From an uncultured bacterium (lineage in GTDB: Bacteria > Bacteroidota > Bacteroidia > Bacteroidales > Bacteroidaceae): DNA of 64,000 nt. The position numbers and the translations under genes are program-made. Position 1 is the first letter of the stretch. Each line of letters begins with the position of its first letter. Below the pieces are notes generated by a model that worked only from the letters and a program-made list of their open reading frames with translations, made no database searches and was not told where the DNA came from. Location of the stretch: NCBI GenBank assembly GCA_905214625.1, contig CAJMMQ010000011.1, positions 1-64,000 of the forward strand, written 5' to 3'. This document shows positions 53,863 to 63,282 of the stretch, piece after piece.

Positions 53863-53870
53863 CAAAAGTA
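53863..53870 (-). promoter_or_regulatory. -10 element of the phosphate transporter gene
   Basis: Minus-strand TACTTTTG (53870-53863) fits TAnnTTTG; no clear TTTG lies 19-21 bases upstream. Two direct repeats GTGTTACA lie at 53879-53886 and 53912-53919, 33 bases apart. Confidence 0.5.
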
Positions 53871-53982
53871 GAACATACGTGTTACAGTTGTTTTAAACAG
53901 ATATTTCAATTGTGTTACAATTACAGTATGACAGAAGTTTTTTTTCTTGCTATATATTAAGGTGTATTTATGTCGTTGTTTC

Positions 53983-54909
53983 TTATACGCGCTGTTCGGT
54001 ATTGTTCATTTTCAGCATGTTTTGCGGCACGCTTTCTCTGATAGTCTCGGTTATTAAGTTTAAAACGGTATGCCTTACGAAACTCTTTGTTGTCATCATT
54101 ATTATTTCTCTCGTGGGTATGGGTATTGCGAACGGGCGTACAAGTTCGCGCTGGTTGTCTGATAGTTGCGGCAGGGCGAGCTCCGGTATAAAAGTTATGC
54201 CTTTTCCGTTTTCAACCATGTGCATAAAAGTCTCTATGCTTCCAAGGCTATAGGTGGTTTTGCTTGTGTGTGCTTCTTTTAAATCGCAGAATTTCACAAG
54301 CTGGTCGCGAAAGCAGTGGCCTTCGTCCAATAGCCATATAAACTCGTTGTTGAGGTCGGATGTGCGTATGCTCTTTTTGTCAAACAGCTTTTCGTTGCGT
54401 GACACGTATGCAATGAACTGCTCATAGAAAAGTGTTGTCTGTACAAAGTGCTCCAGATTTTCAACTTTAACCAGTATGGCCGCATCGAGTTCCGCCCTTG
54501 CAAGGGCTTTTTTTATTTCTTCTGTTTTCATCTCAATCACCCTGAGGTCCATTTCAGGATGCCGTGACGTAAGTTGCGGAAAAAAACGCGGCAGCAGGTA
54601 AGGCGCGATAGTCGGCAGTATGCCTATTCTGAACGTTCCGCCAAGCGACGTTTTCTCTTCGGCAACAATTTCTTTTATCTTTCTTGCCCTTATCAGCACC
54701 TTCCATGATTGTTCAATCACCCTCAGTCCTATTTCCGTCGGGGTTACCGGCTGTGCCGAGCGGTCGAAAATCTTTATTCCCAGCTCGTCTTCCAGCTTCT
54801 GAATCATGGAGCTGAGCGTAGGCTGAGTAACCTTGCAGTATTCTGCGGCCTTGGCAAAGTGGCGCAGTCTGTAAACGGCCACTATATATTCCATTTGTTG
54901 TAGGGTCAT
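53983..54909 (-). CDS. oxyR: Hydrogen peroxide-responsive regulator OxyR (LysR family)
   Basis: This 308-residue LysR protein has an N-terminal helix-turn-helix (about 5-60, HFAKAAEYCKVTQPTLSSMI) and an effector domain. Cys200 lies in DEGHCFRDQLVKFC, with a second Cys207; this matches the peroxide-sensing Cys pair of OxyR. It is divergent from ahpC-ahpF, the classic OxyR arrangement. Starts at the ATG at 54909, with a minus-strand TATGTTTG -10-like element at 54939-54932. Confidence 0.94.
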   Translation of the reverse strand: MTLQQMEYIVAVYRLRHFAKAAEYCKVTQPTLSSMIQKLEDELGIKIFDRSAQPVTPTEIGLRVIEQSWKVLIRARKIKEIVAEEKTSLGGTFRIGILPTIAPYLLPRFFPQLTSRHPEMDLRVIEMKTEEIKKALARAELDAAILVKVENLEHFVQTTLFYEQFIAYVSRNEKLFDKKSIRTSDLNNEFIWLLDEGHCFRDQLVKFCDLKEAHTSKTTYSLGSIETFMHMVENGKGITFIPELALPQLSDNQRELVRPFAIPIPTREIIMMTTKSFVRHTVLNLITETIRESVPQNMLKMNNTEQRV

Positions 54910-55122
54910 GTTGCTTTCGTTTTTTATGTCACAAACATACGCATAAATTTTTGAAATATATGTGTTTGCTGTGATTATTTTCGGATAATCATCATTTGTG
55001 GGTAGTAGCCTGTCATTATTATTTATGCAGTGAAACCGCGGTTTATGTTATGTTTATGTTGCCGTGTATTCTCTGTTTTTGCGCTCTTTCCCGGCTCTGT
55101 ATGTGTGCGTTATCGGTTTTAT

Positions 55123-55136
55123 CTATCAGCCGATAG
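55123..55136. promoter_or_regulatory. Candidate OxyR-site palindrome upstream of ahpC
   Basis: CTATC-AGCC-GATAG is a perfect inverted repeat 11 bases upstream of the ahpC -33 box, inside the oxyR-ahpC gap (54910-55236). The ATAG half-site resembles OxyR recognition elements, but the full OxyR spacing was not verified. Confidence 0.45.
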
Positions 55137-55146
55137 AAAAAATCTG

Positions 55147-55178
55147 TTTGCTTTATTTTGATATGAAATATATCTTTG
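55147..55178 (+). promoter_or_regulatory. Promoter of ahpC
   Basis: TTTG (55147-55150), 20 bases, TATCTTTG (55171-55178), an exact Bacteroidetes consensus. A leader of about 50 bases precedes the ATG at 55237. Confidence 0.8.
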
Positions 55179-55236
55179 CATTGTCAAAACGACAAAGAAC
55201 TGAAAATATTAATTAACAACTAAAAAATATAGAAGT

Positions 55237-55803
55237 ATGGAAACAATAATCAACGCACAGATGCCTGAGTTTAAAGTACAGGCTTTTCAGAATGGAAGTT
55301 TCAAGACAGTGAGCAATGAGGATTTGAAGGGCAAGTGGGCTTTGTTTTTCTTCTATCCGGCAGACTTCACCTTTGTTTGTCCTACGGAGCTTGTTGACCT
55401 TGCAGAAAAATACGAACAGCTGAAGCAGATGGGTGTGGAGGTGTTCTCTGTAAGTACAGACACACACTTTGTTCATAAGGCATGGCACGATGCCTCAGAC
55501 AGCATAAAGAAGATTGAGTATGCCATGCTTGCTGACCCAACAGGTGTTTTGAGCCGTGGATTTGGCGTTATGAAGGAAGATGAGGGAGTGGCTTATCGTG
55601 GTACATTCCTCGTGAACCCTGAAGGATTGATAAAGATTGCAGAGATACAGGATAACAGCATTGGACGAAATGCGGACGAACTGTTGCGTAAGATTGAGGC
55701 CGCTCAGTTTGTTGCAACCCATGAGGGCGAGGTTTGTCCGGCGAAGTGGAAAGCCGGAAGTGAAACTTTGAAGCCCAGCATAGATTTGGTTGGTAAAATT
55801 TAA
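55237..55803 (+). CDS. ahpC: Alkyl hydroperoxide reductase subunit C (peroxiredoxin)
   Basis: The 188-residue two-Cys peroxiredoxin has the peroxidatic Cys in DFTFVCPTEL (about 43-52) and the resolving Cys in HEGEVCPAKW (about 161-170). It detoxifies peroxides, being reduced by AhpF. Consensus promoter and divergent oxyR upstream; a terminator-like hairpin separates it from ahpF, which suggests ahpC is made in excess. Confidence 0.97.
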   Translation: METIINAQMPEFKVQAFQNGSFKTVSNEDLKGKWALFFFYPADFTFVCPTELVDLAEKYEQLKQMGVEVFSVSTDTHFVHKAWHDASDSIKKIEYAMLADPTGVLSRGFGVMKEDEGVAYRGTFLVNPEGLIKIAEIQDNSIGRNADELLRKIEAAQFVATHEGEVCPAKWKAGSETLKPSIDLVGKI

Positions 55804-55814
55804 TTTTTGTCGCA

Positions 55815-55852
55815 GAGCCGGATTCTTTTGGTCGTATATAGAGAATCCGGCT
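55815..55852 (+). terminator. Terminator-like hairpin between ahpC and ahpF
   Basis: AGCCGGATTCT (55815-55825) pairs perfectly with AGAATCCGGCT (55842-55852) around a 16-base loop and is followed by TTTTC. It is 12 bases past the ahpC stop and 41 bases before ahpF. It may cut the ahpF message. Confidence 0.75.
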
Positions 55853-55892
55853 TTTTCAGGCTGTAGTATAATAATTTAAAAAAAGGACGGAT

Positions 55893-57455
55893 ATGTTGGA
55901 TAGTGGAATATTGGAACAGGTAAGAACGCTTTTGGCCGGTCTGAAGTCAGACATTGGGTTTAAGGCGATGTGTGACGATGAACATCCCAAGGCATCAGAC
56001 TTCAGGAGCTTTCTTGAGGATTTCTGTTCATGTTCAGACAAATTGAAACTTGATATAACCGGCACTGGCGGCCGTAAACTTGAGTTTTCGATAATAAAGG
56101 ACGGTGATGACACAGGTATCGTGTTCCGCGGCATACCCGGCGGACATGAGTTTTCATCTCTGTTGCTTGCCGTTCTCAATGCCGACGGAATAGGCAAGAA
56201 CTTGCCCGATGATGTGGTGGCACGCAGAATAAAGGCCGTGGCCGGTCCGGTGGAACTTCGCACTTATGTTTCTCTTACGTGCACTAACTGTCCAGACGTT
56301 GTTCAGGCACTCAACGTTATGGCCTTGCTGAATCCTTCGGTAAGCCATGAAATTGTTGACGGGGCACTGTGGCAGGATGAAGTTGAGCGTCTGGGCATTC
56401 AGGGCGTGCCTTCGGTTTATGCCAACGACGAGCTTATTCATGTTGGGCGCGGTGATTTGGCTGCGTTGCTGGCCAAACTCGAAGAAAAGTTTGGCACAGC
56501 CGGTAATGAGCAGTCTTTTGAGCCGGTTGAGCGTGATTATGATGTTGTGGTTGTAGGCGGTGGCCCGGCCGGTGCTTCGGCGGCAATCTATTCTGCACGC
56601 AAGGGCTTGCGTGTGGCTGTTGTAGGTCAGCGTGTAGGCGGACAGGTTAAAGACACCGTGGGAATTGAGAATCTTATTTCTGTGCCTTATACCACAGGCG
56701 ACAAACTGGCGGCCGACCTCAAGGAGCATCTTGCCAAATATGACATAGATGTGTTTGAGAACAGATTGGTTGAGAGCGTGGAACTTGGAGGCAAAGTGAA
56801 GTATATACATGCGGCCGGAGGCGAGAGCTTTGCAGCTCCTGCCGTTATAATCTCAACCGGGGCAAGCTGGCGTCGTCTTGGTGTTGAGGGCGAGGCTGAG
56901 CATATCGGCCGTGGCGTGGCTTTCTGTCCGCATTGCGATGGCCCGTTTTATAAAGGCCGCCATGTGGCTGTTATCGGCGGAGGCAATTCTGGTATTGAGG
57001 CGGCTATTGATTTAGCCGGAATATGCTCTAAGGTAACTGTGATAGAATTTGCCGATGAGCTGCGGGCCGACACTGTGCTGCAGAATAAGGCGGCAGGCAT
57101 GGATAATGTAGAGATTTTTACTTCGATGCAGACAATGAAAGTTGTCGGAGACGGAAATAAGGTTACGGCTATAGAAGTTAAAGACCGTAAGACTGAAGAA
57201 ATCAGGATCATAGAGCTTGACGGAATTTTTGTACAGATTGGACTTGCTGCAAACAGCAAGCCGTTTGAAGGTCAGCTGGAACTTACGCCACGCAAGGAAA
57301 TAAAGACCGACGCTTTTGGCAGGACATCTGTAACGGGTGTTTATGCCGCCGGCGATGTTACCGATGTTCCTTATAAACAGATAATCATAGCGATGGGCGA
57401 GGGTGCAAAGGCTGCCCTTTCGGCTTTCGACGACAGGGTTAGAGGACTGATATAG
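55893..57455 (+). CDS. ahpF: Alkyl hydroperoxide reductase subunit F
   Basis: AhpF is an NADH-dependent flavoprotein that reduces AhpC. The 520-residue protein has a two-thioredoxin-fold N-terminal domain (Cys pair in SLTCTNCPDVV, about 128-138), an FAD-binding GGGPAGASAAIYSARKG (about 223-239), an active CPHCDGPF disulfide (about 345-352) and an NAD-binding VIGGGNSGIEAAIDLAG (about 361-377). The ATG at 55893 is preceded by AAAAAAAGGACGG, a plausible ribosome binding site. Confidence 0.97.
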   Translation: MLDSGILEQVRTLLAGLKSDIGFKAMCDDEHPKASDFRSFLEDFCSCSDKLKLDITGTGGRKLEFSIIKDGDDTGIVFRGIPGGHEFSSLLLAVLNADGIGKNLPDDVVARRIKAVAGPVELRTYVSLTCTNCPDVVQALNVMALLNPSVSHEIVDGALWQDEVERLGIQGVPSVYANDELIHVGRGDLAALLAKLEEKFGTAGNEQSFEPVERDYDVVVVGGGPAGASAAIYSARKGLRVAVVGQRVGGQVKDTVGIENLISVPYTTGDKLAADLKEHLAKYDIDVFENRLVESVELGGKVKYIHAAGGESFAAPAVIISTGASWRRLGVEGEAEHIGRGVAFCPHCDGPFYKGRHVAVIGGGNSGIEAAIDLAGICSKVTVIEFADELRADTVLQNKAAGMDNVEIFTSMQTMKVVGDGNKVTAIEVKDRKTEEIRIIELDGIFVQIGLAANSKPFEGQLELTPRKEIKTDAFGRTSVTGVYAAGDVTDVPYKQIIIAMGEGAKAALSAFDDRVRGLI

Positions 57456-57555
57456 CATTAAGCTTGATGTTTAACCCAAATGGCTTGTCAGTTCGCATAA
57501 GGTTTTATCCTGCAAGTTTATTGGTGCTTTTAGCCGTCTTTTTGTCTTATATTAT

Positions 57556-57619
57556 CGTCTTGTCGTTTGCCTTTTCTTGACATAGTCCGCTATGGCAAGA
57601 AAAGGCAAACGACAAGACG
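57556..57619. repeat. 64-base near-perfect hairpin after ahpF
   Basis: Arms 57556-57579 and 57596-57619 are perfectly complementary over 24 bp. Inside, CATAG pairs with CTATG around TCCG, with one A-G mismatch. The resulting stem is about 29 bp. It is 101 bases past the ahpF stop. No T-run adjoins it, so it may not be a simple terminator. Confidence 0.75.
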
Positions 57620-58336
57620 CTCAATTATAACGACAATCCGGATGAATACTAATGGCGATTTTGGATGAAAGTTATATTTACTGATACATTAATCTGCACT
57701 AAACTAATTTTGAAAAGTTACAACTTACACAAATACATGCGGCATCCAGACAAGAGGAAATATAGGACAAAATAAGAAAACCCGATTATTTTAACGTTCC
57801 TGGAATGGGCTTGTTTATCTCCTATCCGTTCTTTTGAAGGAAAAAATCATAAAATGTCAATTTTAAGGTATGTCGCAGCCTGTCAGTATGTTATAGATTT
57901 TTTTACTAGAGATGTTAATGTGTTAAAATATATTACTGTGCCGTTTTTTGGGCAAAAGTGATGCATTTATGATGTAATAACAGCCTTTTTATTATAAGAA
58001 ACACATTGCTTTATGCCGATATTTTGGTGGATATAACAACGCGATTCATACTGTTTGGCAAATAAATCATAATTTTCAATATGTATTTCGTAATATATAT
58101 AATATATATTAACATTCAATTTCCTGGATTAAAGAAAACTCTTGTCCTGATTTTTTACGGAAAAATTGAACAGACGATGATTATAGAAAAGCTATTTGGG
58201 TTAAAGTCAACCAAGGTTAGGAGAAAGGACATTGATTAGATAACCGTAAAATATTTTGCAAAAACTTTTTGGTTTTGTTGCCTGTGTGTCTGTAAGTAAT
58301 GCCGTTTTATACCTTTATTGTCATATAAAATAAAAA
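57620..58336. other. Gene-free AT-rich stretch
   Basis: About 700 bases without a credible gene, with a run of alternating AT (about 58090-58112, TAATATATATAATATATATT). No feature assigned. Confidence 0.5.
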
Positions 58337-58361
58337 CACCGTTATCTGTCAGATAACGGTG
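58337..58361 (-). terminator. Terminator overlapping the cyclo-ligase stop codon
   Basis: CACCGTTATCTG pairs with its complement around a TC loop; on the minus strand it is followed by TTTTTATTTTA. The stop codon (58351-58349) lies in the loop of the hairpin, so the last codons of the gene form half of the terminator. Confidence 0.85.
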
Positions 58362-58879
58362 TCCATCTTTACGTCGTTTTCCTCGTGAGGTATGTCTTTT
58401 TCTTTTTGAAAGTCGAAGCATACACCAATTTTATATGCCAGAGGAATCTTTTTCAGAAACCTGTCGTAATATCCCTTTCCGCGTCCCAGCCGGTTGTTGT
58501 TTGAGTCGAAACTCATGCCCGGAATAACGGCCGTTGTTATTTTCCCGTAGTCGGTGAAAAGTTGTCCTTTGGGTTCCATTATCCCATAGCTGCCTTCGGC
58601 AAGGTCTTCTTTATTTCTGTAAACCCTAATTTCCATATTCTCGCCGTCAATCACTTTAGGCAGCAGCACTGTTTTGCCTTGGCGGGCCAGCGCTTCAACG
58701 GCGTCATGAGTGTAAACCTCGTCTGGCAGTGAATAATACATGAGTATTGTTTCGGCACTGGCAATCTCGGGCATACTCAGCAGTCTGTTCATAATAGGAA
58801 GCGACAATTCTTCCAGTTCACTGTTGGTGAATTGCCGTTTCCTGCCGCGTATCTGTTTTCGCAGTTCTTTTTTGTCCAT
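58349..58879 (-). CDS. 5-formyltetrahydrofolate cyclo-ligase
   Basis: The enzyme converts 5-formyl-THF to methenyl-THF using ATP. The 176-residue protein has the MDKKELRKQIRGRKR start and the conserved GRGKGYYDRFL (about 133-143) nucleotide-binding motif. It is the last gene of a unit with the S41 protease, dCMP deaminase and M3 peptidase. It starts 8 bases after the S41 protease stop. Confidence 0.94.
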   Translation of the reverse strand: MDKKELRKQIRGRKRQFTNSELEELSLPIMNRLLSMPEIASAETILMYYSLPDEVYTHDAVEALARQGKTVLLPKVIDGENMEIRVYRNKEDLAEGSYGIMEPKGQLFTDYGKITTAVIPGMSFDSNNNRLGRGKGYYDRFLKKIPLAYKIGVCFDFQKEKDIPHEENDVKMDTVI

Positions 58880-58887
58880 TTCTACGT

Positions 58888-60591
58888 TTAGGCCGTTATG
58901 TTTATAGGCTTGTGCTGAATCATGCTTCCGCCCATGGCCGTCTTGTCGCCTTTTTTGCTTTTTTCAGGCTCGGGCTTTTTGGGAAATGCCGCATTGTTCT
59001 TAAACACATTCAGCGCGGCTTTTATCACGTTGTCGTCGAGATTCAGATATTCAATCCATTGCTCTTCGTCCATGATGTTATAGATAATCCGGCTGTTGAT
59101 GTATCTTTCAAGCAGGTTATACGATTTCTTTATCATCAGGTTGCGGCGCTGCAGTCCGTGCTTGTCGGCATAAGTGGCAAACTTATCCACGGTGTTCTGC
59201 TTTACAAGATAGTCGGCCAGCTCCATCATTTCGGTGAAGTTGTTCAGCTTCAGACGGTTGTCGTCTGTGTAGACAAAGGCAAACTGCAATATCAGTCCGC
59301 TCATGCTTGCTTCCTTGAAATATGAAGTTATGCCGATGGTGTCTTCAGGAACAAAGATATCCGGCGTTATGCCTCCTCCGCCGTAGACGGTTCTGCCTAT
59401 TCTTGTATGATATTCCGGCCCGGTGTGCTTTATGCTGTCCTGCGAGAAAAATTCTCCGTGCTGATATCTTACCAGCAGGTCTTCCTCGTAGCCTTTTTCG
59501 TCACCCATTACGTAAGGCTTCTGTATGCAGCGTCCTGAAGGAGTGTAATAGCGTGCCACCGTGAGGCGTATCATTGAACCGTCGGGGAAGCCAATCTGCT
59601 GCTGTACAAGTCCCTTGCCGAAAGAGCGGCGCCCTATTATGGTTGCCCTGTCGTTGTCTTGCATTGCGCCGGCAAATATTTCAGATGCCGATGCCGATGT
59701 CTCGTTTATCAGCACCACAAGCGGTATGTTCTGATAGCTTCCGCGTCCGTCGCTCTTGTAATCTTGTCTTGGCGACTTGCGTCCTTCAGTGTAAACTATG
59801 AGCCTGTCTTTCGGCAGGAACTCGTTGGCCATCTGTACGGCTGACTTGAGATATCCGCCGGTGTTGTCGCGCAGGTCGATTATCAGGTTGCTGAAACCTT
59901 CTTGCGACAGCTGTGCCAGCGCGATAAGAAGTTCGGGATATGTGTTCTCGCCGAAGTTCTTTATCTTGATGTAGCCCGTGTTGTCGTCGAGCATGTATGT
60001 GGCGCTTATGCTCTTCTGAGGAATGTCGCCACGAGTTATGGTGTAATATTTTATGGTTTTTTGTCCGTAGCGCTGCACGCCGATTTTCACTTTCGTGTCT
60101 TTCGGGCCTTTAAGTCGGCGCATGGCTTCTTCGTTGGTAACTTCCTTGCCTACAAAAGGCTTGTCGTCTACGCTCACTATCTTGTCGCCGGCCAAAATGC
60201 CTGCCTGCTCGGCCGGGCCGTTCTTTACTACGCCCTGCACGTGTATGGTGTCGTTTCTTATGACAAACTCTATGCCTACGCCAGAGAAAGAGCCTTTAAG
60301 GTCGTCGGTGGCCTGCTGCACGTCTTTTGCGCTTATATATACGGAGTGGGGGTCAAGGTCTGACAATATCTGCGGGATGGCCTTGTCGACAAGTGAGTCG
60401 ATGTTCACCGCGTCAACATATTGGTCGTCGATGATGTGCAGCAGATTGTTCAGCCGGTTACTGCCTGAATTGATTATGTTCAGCCGGTTTCCTGAAAAAT
60501 GATTTGCGTAAAAAGTTCCTATAACAATGCCGATAATCACACAAAGTGCCATCAGTAGCGGCATCATTCGGTTTGATTTATTCGGATTCAT
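58888..60591 (-). CDS. S41 family C-terminal processing peptidase
   Basis: This 567-residue periplasmic protease has an N-terminal membrane anchor (about 8-28), a PDZ domain (about 85-175, GVGIEFVIRNDTIHVQGVV) and an S41 catalytic domain with Ser in ETSASASEIFAGAMQD (about 294-309) and Lys in RRSFGKGLVQQQIG (about 319-332). It resembles CtpA-type tail proteases. The start overlaps the dCMP deaminase gene by 14 bases. Confidence 0.94.
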   Translation of the reverse strand: MNPNKSNRMMPLLMALCVIIGIVIGTFYANHFSGNRLNIINSGSNRLNNLLHIIDDQYVDAVNIDSLVDKAIPQILSDLDPHSVYISAKDVQQATDDLKGSFSGVGIEFVIRNDTIHVQGVVKNGPAEQAGILAGDKIVSVDDKPFVGKEVTNEEAMRRLKGPKDTKVKIGVQRYGQKTIKYYTITRGDIPQKSISATYMLDDNTGYIKIKNFGENTYPELLIALAQLSQEGFSNLIIDLRDNTGGYLKSAVQMANEFLPKDRLIVYTEGRKSPRQDYKSDGRGSYQNIPLVVLINETSASASEIFAGAMQDNDRATIIGRRSFGKGLVQQQIGFPDGSMIRLTVARYYTPSGRCIQKPYVMGDEKGYEEDLLVRYQHGEFFSQDSIKHTGPEYHTRIGRTVYGGGGITPDIFVPEDTIGITSYFKEASMSGLILQFAFVYTDDNRLKLNNFTEMMELADYLVKQNTVDKFATYADKHGLQRRNLMIKKSYNLLERYINSRIIYNIMDEEQWIEYLNLDDNVIKAALNVFKNNAAFPKKPEPEKSKKGDKTAMGGSMIQHKPINITA

Positions 60592-61021
60592 ATTCGTCAG
60601 GATTTAAATATATAACTTCAATGTTTGCTCTTTTAAGGAGGTTTATGCCATCTTCAAGCCTGTATTTTTCGCCATAAACCACACGCTTTATGCCGGCTTG
60701 GATAATGAGTTTGGAACATTCAATGCATGGGGCTGCCGTTACATACAGCGTTGAGCCGTCGCTGTTGTTAGAGCTTCGTGCCAGTTTTGTTATGGCATTT
60801 GCCTCGGCATGGAGCACGTATGGCTTTGTAACATTGTTCTCGTCTTCGCAGACATTTTCAAAGCCGCTCGGCGTGCCGTTATAGCCGTCGCTGATAATCA
60901 TTTTGTCCTTCACAACCAAGGCTCCTACTTTGCGGCGCTGGCAGTAGCTGTTTTCTGCCCATATACGTGCCATGCGCAGGTATCTCAGGTCAAGCAGACG
61001 CTGTTTTTCTTCTTTATCCAT
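60578..61021 (-). CDS. dCMP deaminase
   Basis: This 147-residue zinc enzyme makes dUMP from dCMP for dTTP synthesis. It has the zinc motif HAEANAITKLA (about 71-81) with the catalytic Glu and the APCIECSKLII segment (about 97-107). A ComEB/Dcd-type cytidine deaminase fold is secure; dCMP versus other deaminases is by family resemblance. It lies 30 bases after the M3 peptidase gene. Confidence 0.92.
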   Translation of the reverse strand: MDKEEKQRLLDLRYLRMARIWAENSYCQRRKVGALVVKDKMIISDGYNGTPSGFENVCEDENNVTKPYVLHAEANAITKLARSSNNSDGSTLYVTAAPCIECSKLIIQAGIKRVVYGEKYRLEDGINLLKRANIEVIYLNPDEYESE

Positions 61022-61051
61022 TTTTCTTATATATGAAAAATAAATTGTTTC

Positions 61052-63142
61052 TTATTTTTTCTTGTCTGACGGTTTTTTTATTCCGTTGCGCTTCAGCAGT
61101 GCGTCAATTGTCGGCTTGCTGCCTTTGAAGCGTTTATAGAGTGTCATCGGGTGTTCTGTTCCGCCTTTAGACAGAATGTTGTCGCGGAAGCTTTGTGCAG
61201 TTTCCTGATTGAATATTCCGTGCTTCTTGAATACGCTGAAGGCATCGGCGTCGAGCACTTCGGCCCATTTATAGCTGTAATATCCGGCGGCGTATCCTCC
61301 TGCCATAATGTGGCTGAACTGCACTGTCATGCAAGTATCGGGCAACTGTTCGGTAACCATGGCTTTCTTCCATGCTTTCTTTTCAAACGGAATTATGTCT
61401 TCGTCGAACGTTTCTTTCTTGGTGTAGTATGCCATGTCGAGCAGTCCGAAACTTACCTGGCGCAGACATGAGTATGCGGCCATGAAGTTGCGGCTCTTGA
61501 CAATGCGGTCAATAAGCTCGTCGGGCAGAGGCTCGCCTGTCTGATAATGGAAGGCAAACGTGCGCAGGAACTCTTTCTCTACAGAGAAGTTTTCCATAAA
61601 CTGTGACGGCAGCTCAACGAAATCCCACCAGACGTTGGTGCCTGACAGACTCTCGAATCGTGTGTTTGCGAACATTCCGTGTAGCGAGTGCCCAAACTCG
61701 TGCAGGAAGGTTTCCACTTCGCCAAGCGTAAGCAGTGCCGGTTTTTCGTCTGTAGGCTTCGTGAGGTTCATCACAACGCTTACGTGAGGTCTTACGTTCT
61801 CGCCCTTGCGGTCTATCCATTGTCCTTGAAATTCTGTCATCCATGCTCCGCCCTGCTTGCCCTTGCGCGGATGGAAGTCGGCATAGAATACGGCAAGATA
61901 TGAGCCATCCTTGTCGAACACCTCATAGGCTTTCACGTCGGGATGGTAAACCTGTATGTCTTTATTCTCCTTGAATGTTATGCCGTAAAGTCTGTTCGCA
62001 AGACCGAACACCCCGTCGATAACCTTTGAAAGCTCGAAATAAGGGCGCAGCATCTCCGAGTCGATGTTAAACTTCTTCAGCTGGAGTTTGTGAGAATAAT
62101 AGCTGAAGTCCCACGGCATCATCTTGAAATCCTTGCCTTCAGTCTTCTTTGCAAGCTTCTCTATGTCGCCAACTTCTTTAACGGCAGTGGGCTTGTATGC
62201 GTCGATAAGGTCGTCGAGCAGTTTATACACGTTGCGTGCATTGCCGGCCATTCGGTTTTTCAGCACATATTCGGCATATGTCTTGAATCCGAGCAGTTGC
62301 GCAATTTCTCGTCTCAGATTAACCAGACGCTTGCAAATTTCAAGATTGTTTTCTGTATTGTCGTGCGTGCACACCGTGTTGCGTGCCATATACATCTGCT
62401 TGCGCAGCTCGCGGCATGTGGAATAAGTCATGAACGGACTGTAGCTTGGAAAGTCGAGCGTGAACACCCAACCCTCAACGTTGCGCTCTTTTGCCGCAAC
62501 GGCAGCAGCTTCGCGTGCCGTGTCTGGCAGTCCGTCAAGCTGGCTCTCGTCAGTAATGTGCAGCGTATAAGCCTTATTCTCTTTAAGCAGATTCTGCGAG
62601 AACTGCAGCGACAGCATGCTTGCCTCCTCTGTTAGCTTACGGAGCTTTTCTTTGCCTTCGTCATCAAGCAAAGCTCCGCTGCGTACAAAGCCGTCATAGC
62701 AGTTGTCGAGCAGGCGCTTTTCTTCAGGCGTGAGCTTGCGGTGGTGCATGTGTACAGCCTTGATGCGCTCAAACAGACGCTTGTTTAGTCTTACGTCGTT
62801 TGCGTGTTTTGTCAGTATTGGCTGCATTTTCTGCGCCAATGCGTCCATTTCGTCGTTAGTCTCGGCACTTAGAAGATTGAAAAACACTGTCGACACGCGC
62901 GACAGCAAGTCGTAATATCCGTCCTTGTCGTCATCCACGTTTATAATCGTGTTGTCAAACGTAGGCTTGTCAGGGTTGTTTATTGTTTTTTCAATCTGTT
63001 CGTCGTCACGGCGTATGCCTTCCATGAAGGCCTCCTCAAAGTCTTCAAGGCGTATTTTATCAAAGGGCACGGTGTCGTGCGGCGTGTTATATTGTTCAAA
63101 AAAAGGATTTTTGCGTTGCTCAGCTATTCTCTCTTCATTCAT
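61052..63142 (-). CDS. M3 family metallopeptidase (Dcp/oligopeptidase)
   Basis: This 696-residue zinc peptidase has the HEFGHSLH active-site motif (about 484-491), with downstream zinc-binding Glu in FVELPSQFMENF (about 512-523), as in the M3A oligopeptidase/dipeptidyl carboxypeptidase family. It acts on short peptides in the cytosol or periplasm; no signal peptide was recognised (MNEERIAEQRKNPFFEQYN). First gene of its unit, 140 bases downstream of the Crp-type regulator. Confidence 0.94.
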   Translation of the reverse strand: MNEERIAEQRKNPFFEQYNTPHDTVPFDKIRLEDFEEAFMEGIRRDDEQIEKTINNPDKPTFDNTIINVDDDKDGYYDLLSRVSTVFFNLLSAETNDEMDALAQKMQPILTKHANDVRLNKRLFERIKAVHMHHRKLTPEEKRLLDNCYDGFVRSGALLDDEGKEKLRKLTEEASMLSLQFSQNLLKENKAYTLHITDESQLDGLPDTAREAAAVAAKERNVEGWVFTLDFPSYSPFMTYSTCRELRKQMYMARNTVCTHDNTENNLEICKRLVNLRREIAQLLGFKTYAEYVLKNRMAGNARNVYKLLDDLIDAYKPTAVKEVGDIEKLAKKTEGKDFKMMPWDFSYYSHKLQLKKFNIDSEMLRPYFELSKVIDGVFGLANRLYGITFKENKDIQVYHPDVKAYEVFDKDGSYLAVFYADFHPRKGKQGGAWMTEFQGQWIDRKGENVRPHVSVVMNLTKPTDEKPALLTLGEVETFLHEFGHSLHGMFANTRFESLSGTNVWWDFVELPSQFMENFSVEKEFLRTFAFHYQTGEPLPDELIDRIVKSRNFMAAYSCLRQVSFGLLDMAYYTKKETFDEDIIPFEKKAWKKAMVTEQLPDTCMTVQFSHIMAGGYAAGYYSYKWAEVLDADAFSVFKKHGIFNQETAQSFRDNILSKGGTEHPMTLYKRFKGSKPTIDALLKRNGIKKPSDKKK

Positions 63143-63282
63143 ACTTACGTTTCCTCGATTTTGTTTACAAAGGTAGTAATTTTATCTCTTCTGTATAAAA
63201 ATAGTGAAGAAAAATTTAGCTAATATTTGTTATATGCCGGATTTTGTTTGCCGGCAGTGTCTGAATGTTATGCCATGAGTTA

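Noticed and set aside
57556..57619. Simple intrinsic terminator of ahpF
   Set aside because: The long stem lacks an adjacent T-run on either strand, so it is listed as a hairpin repeat rather than called a terminator.
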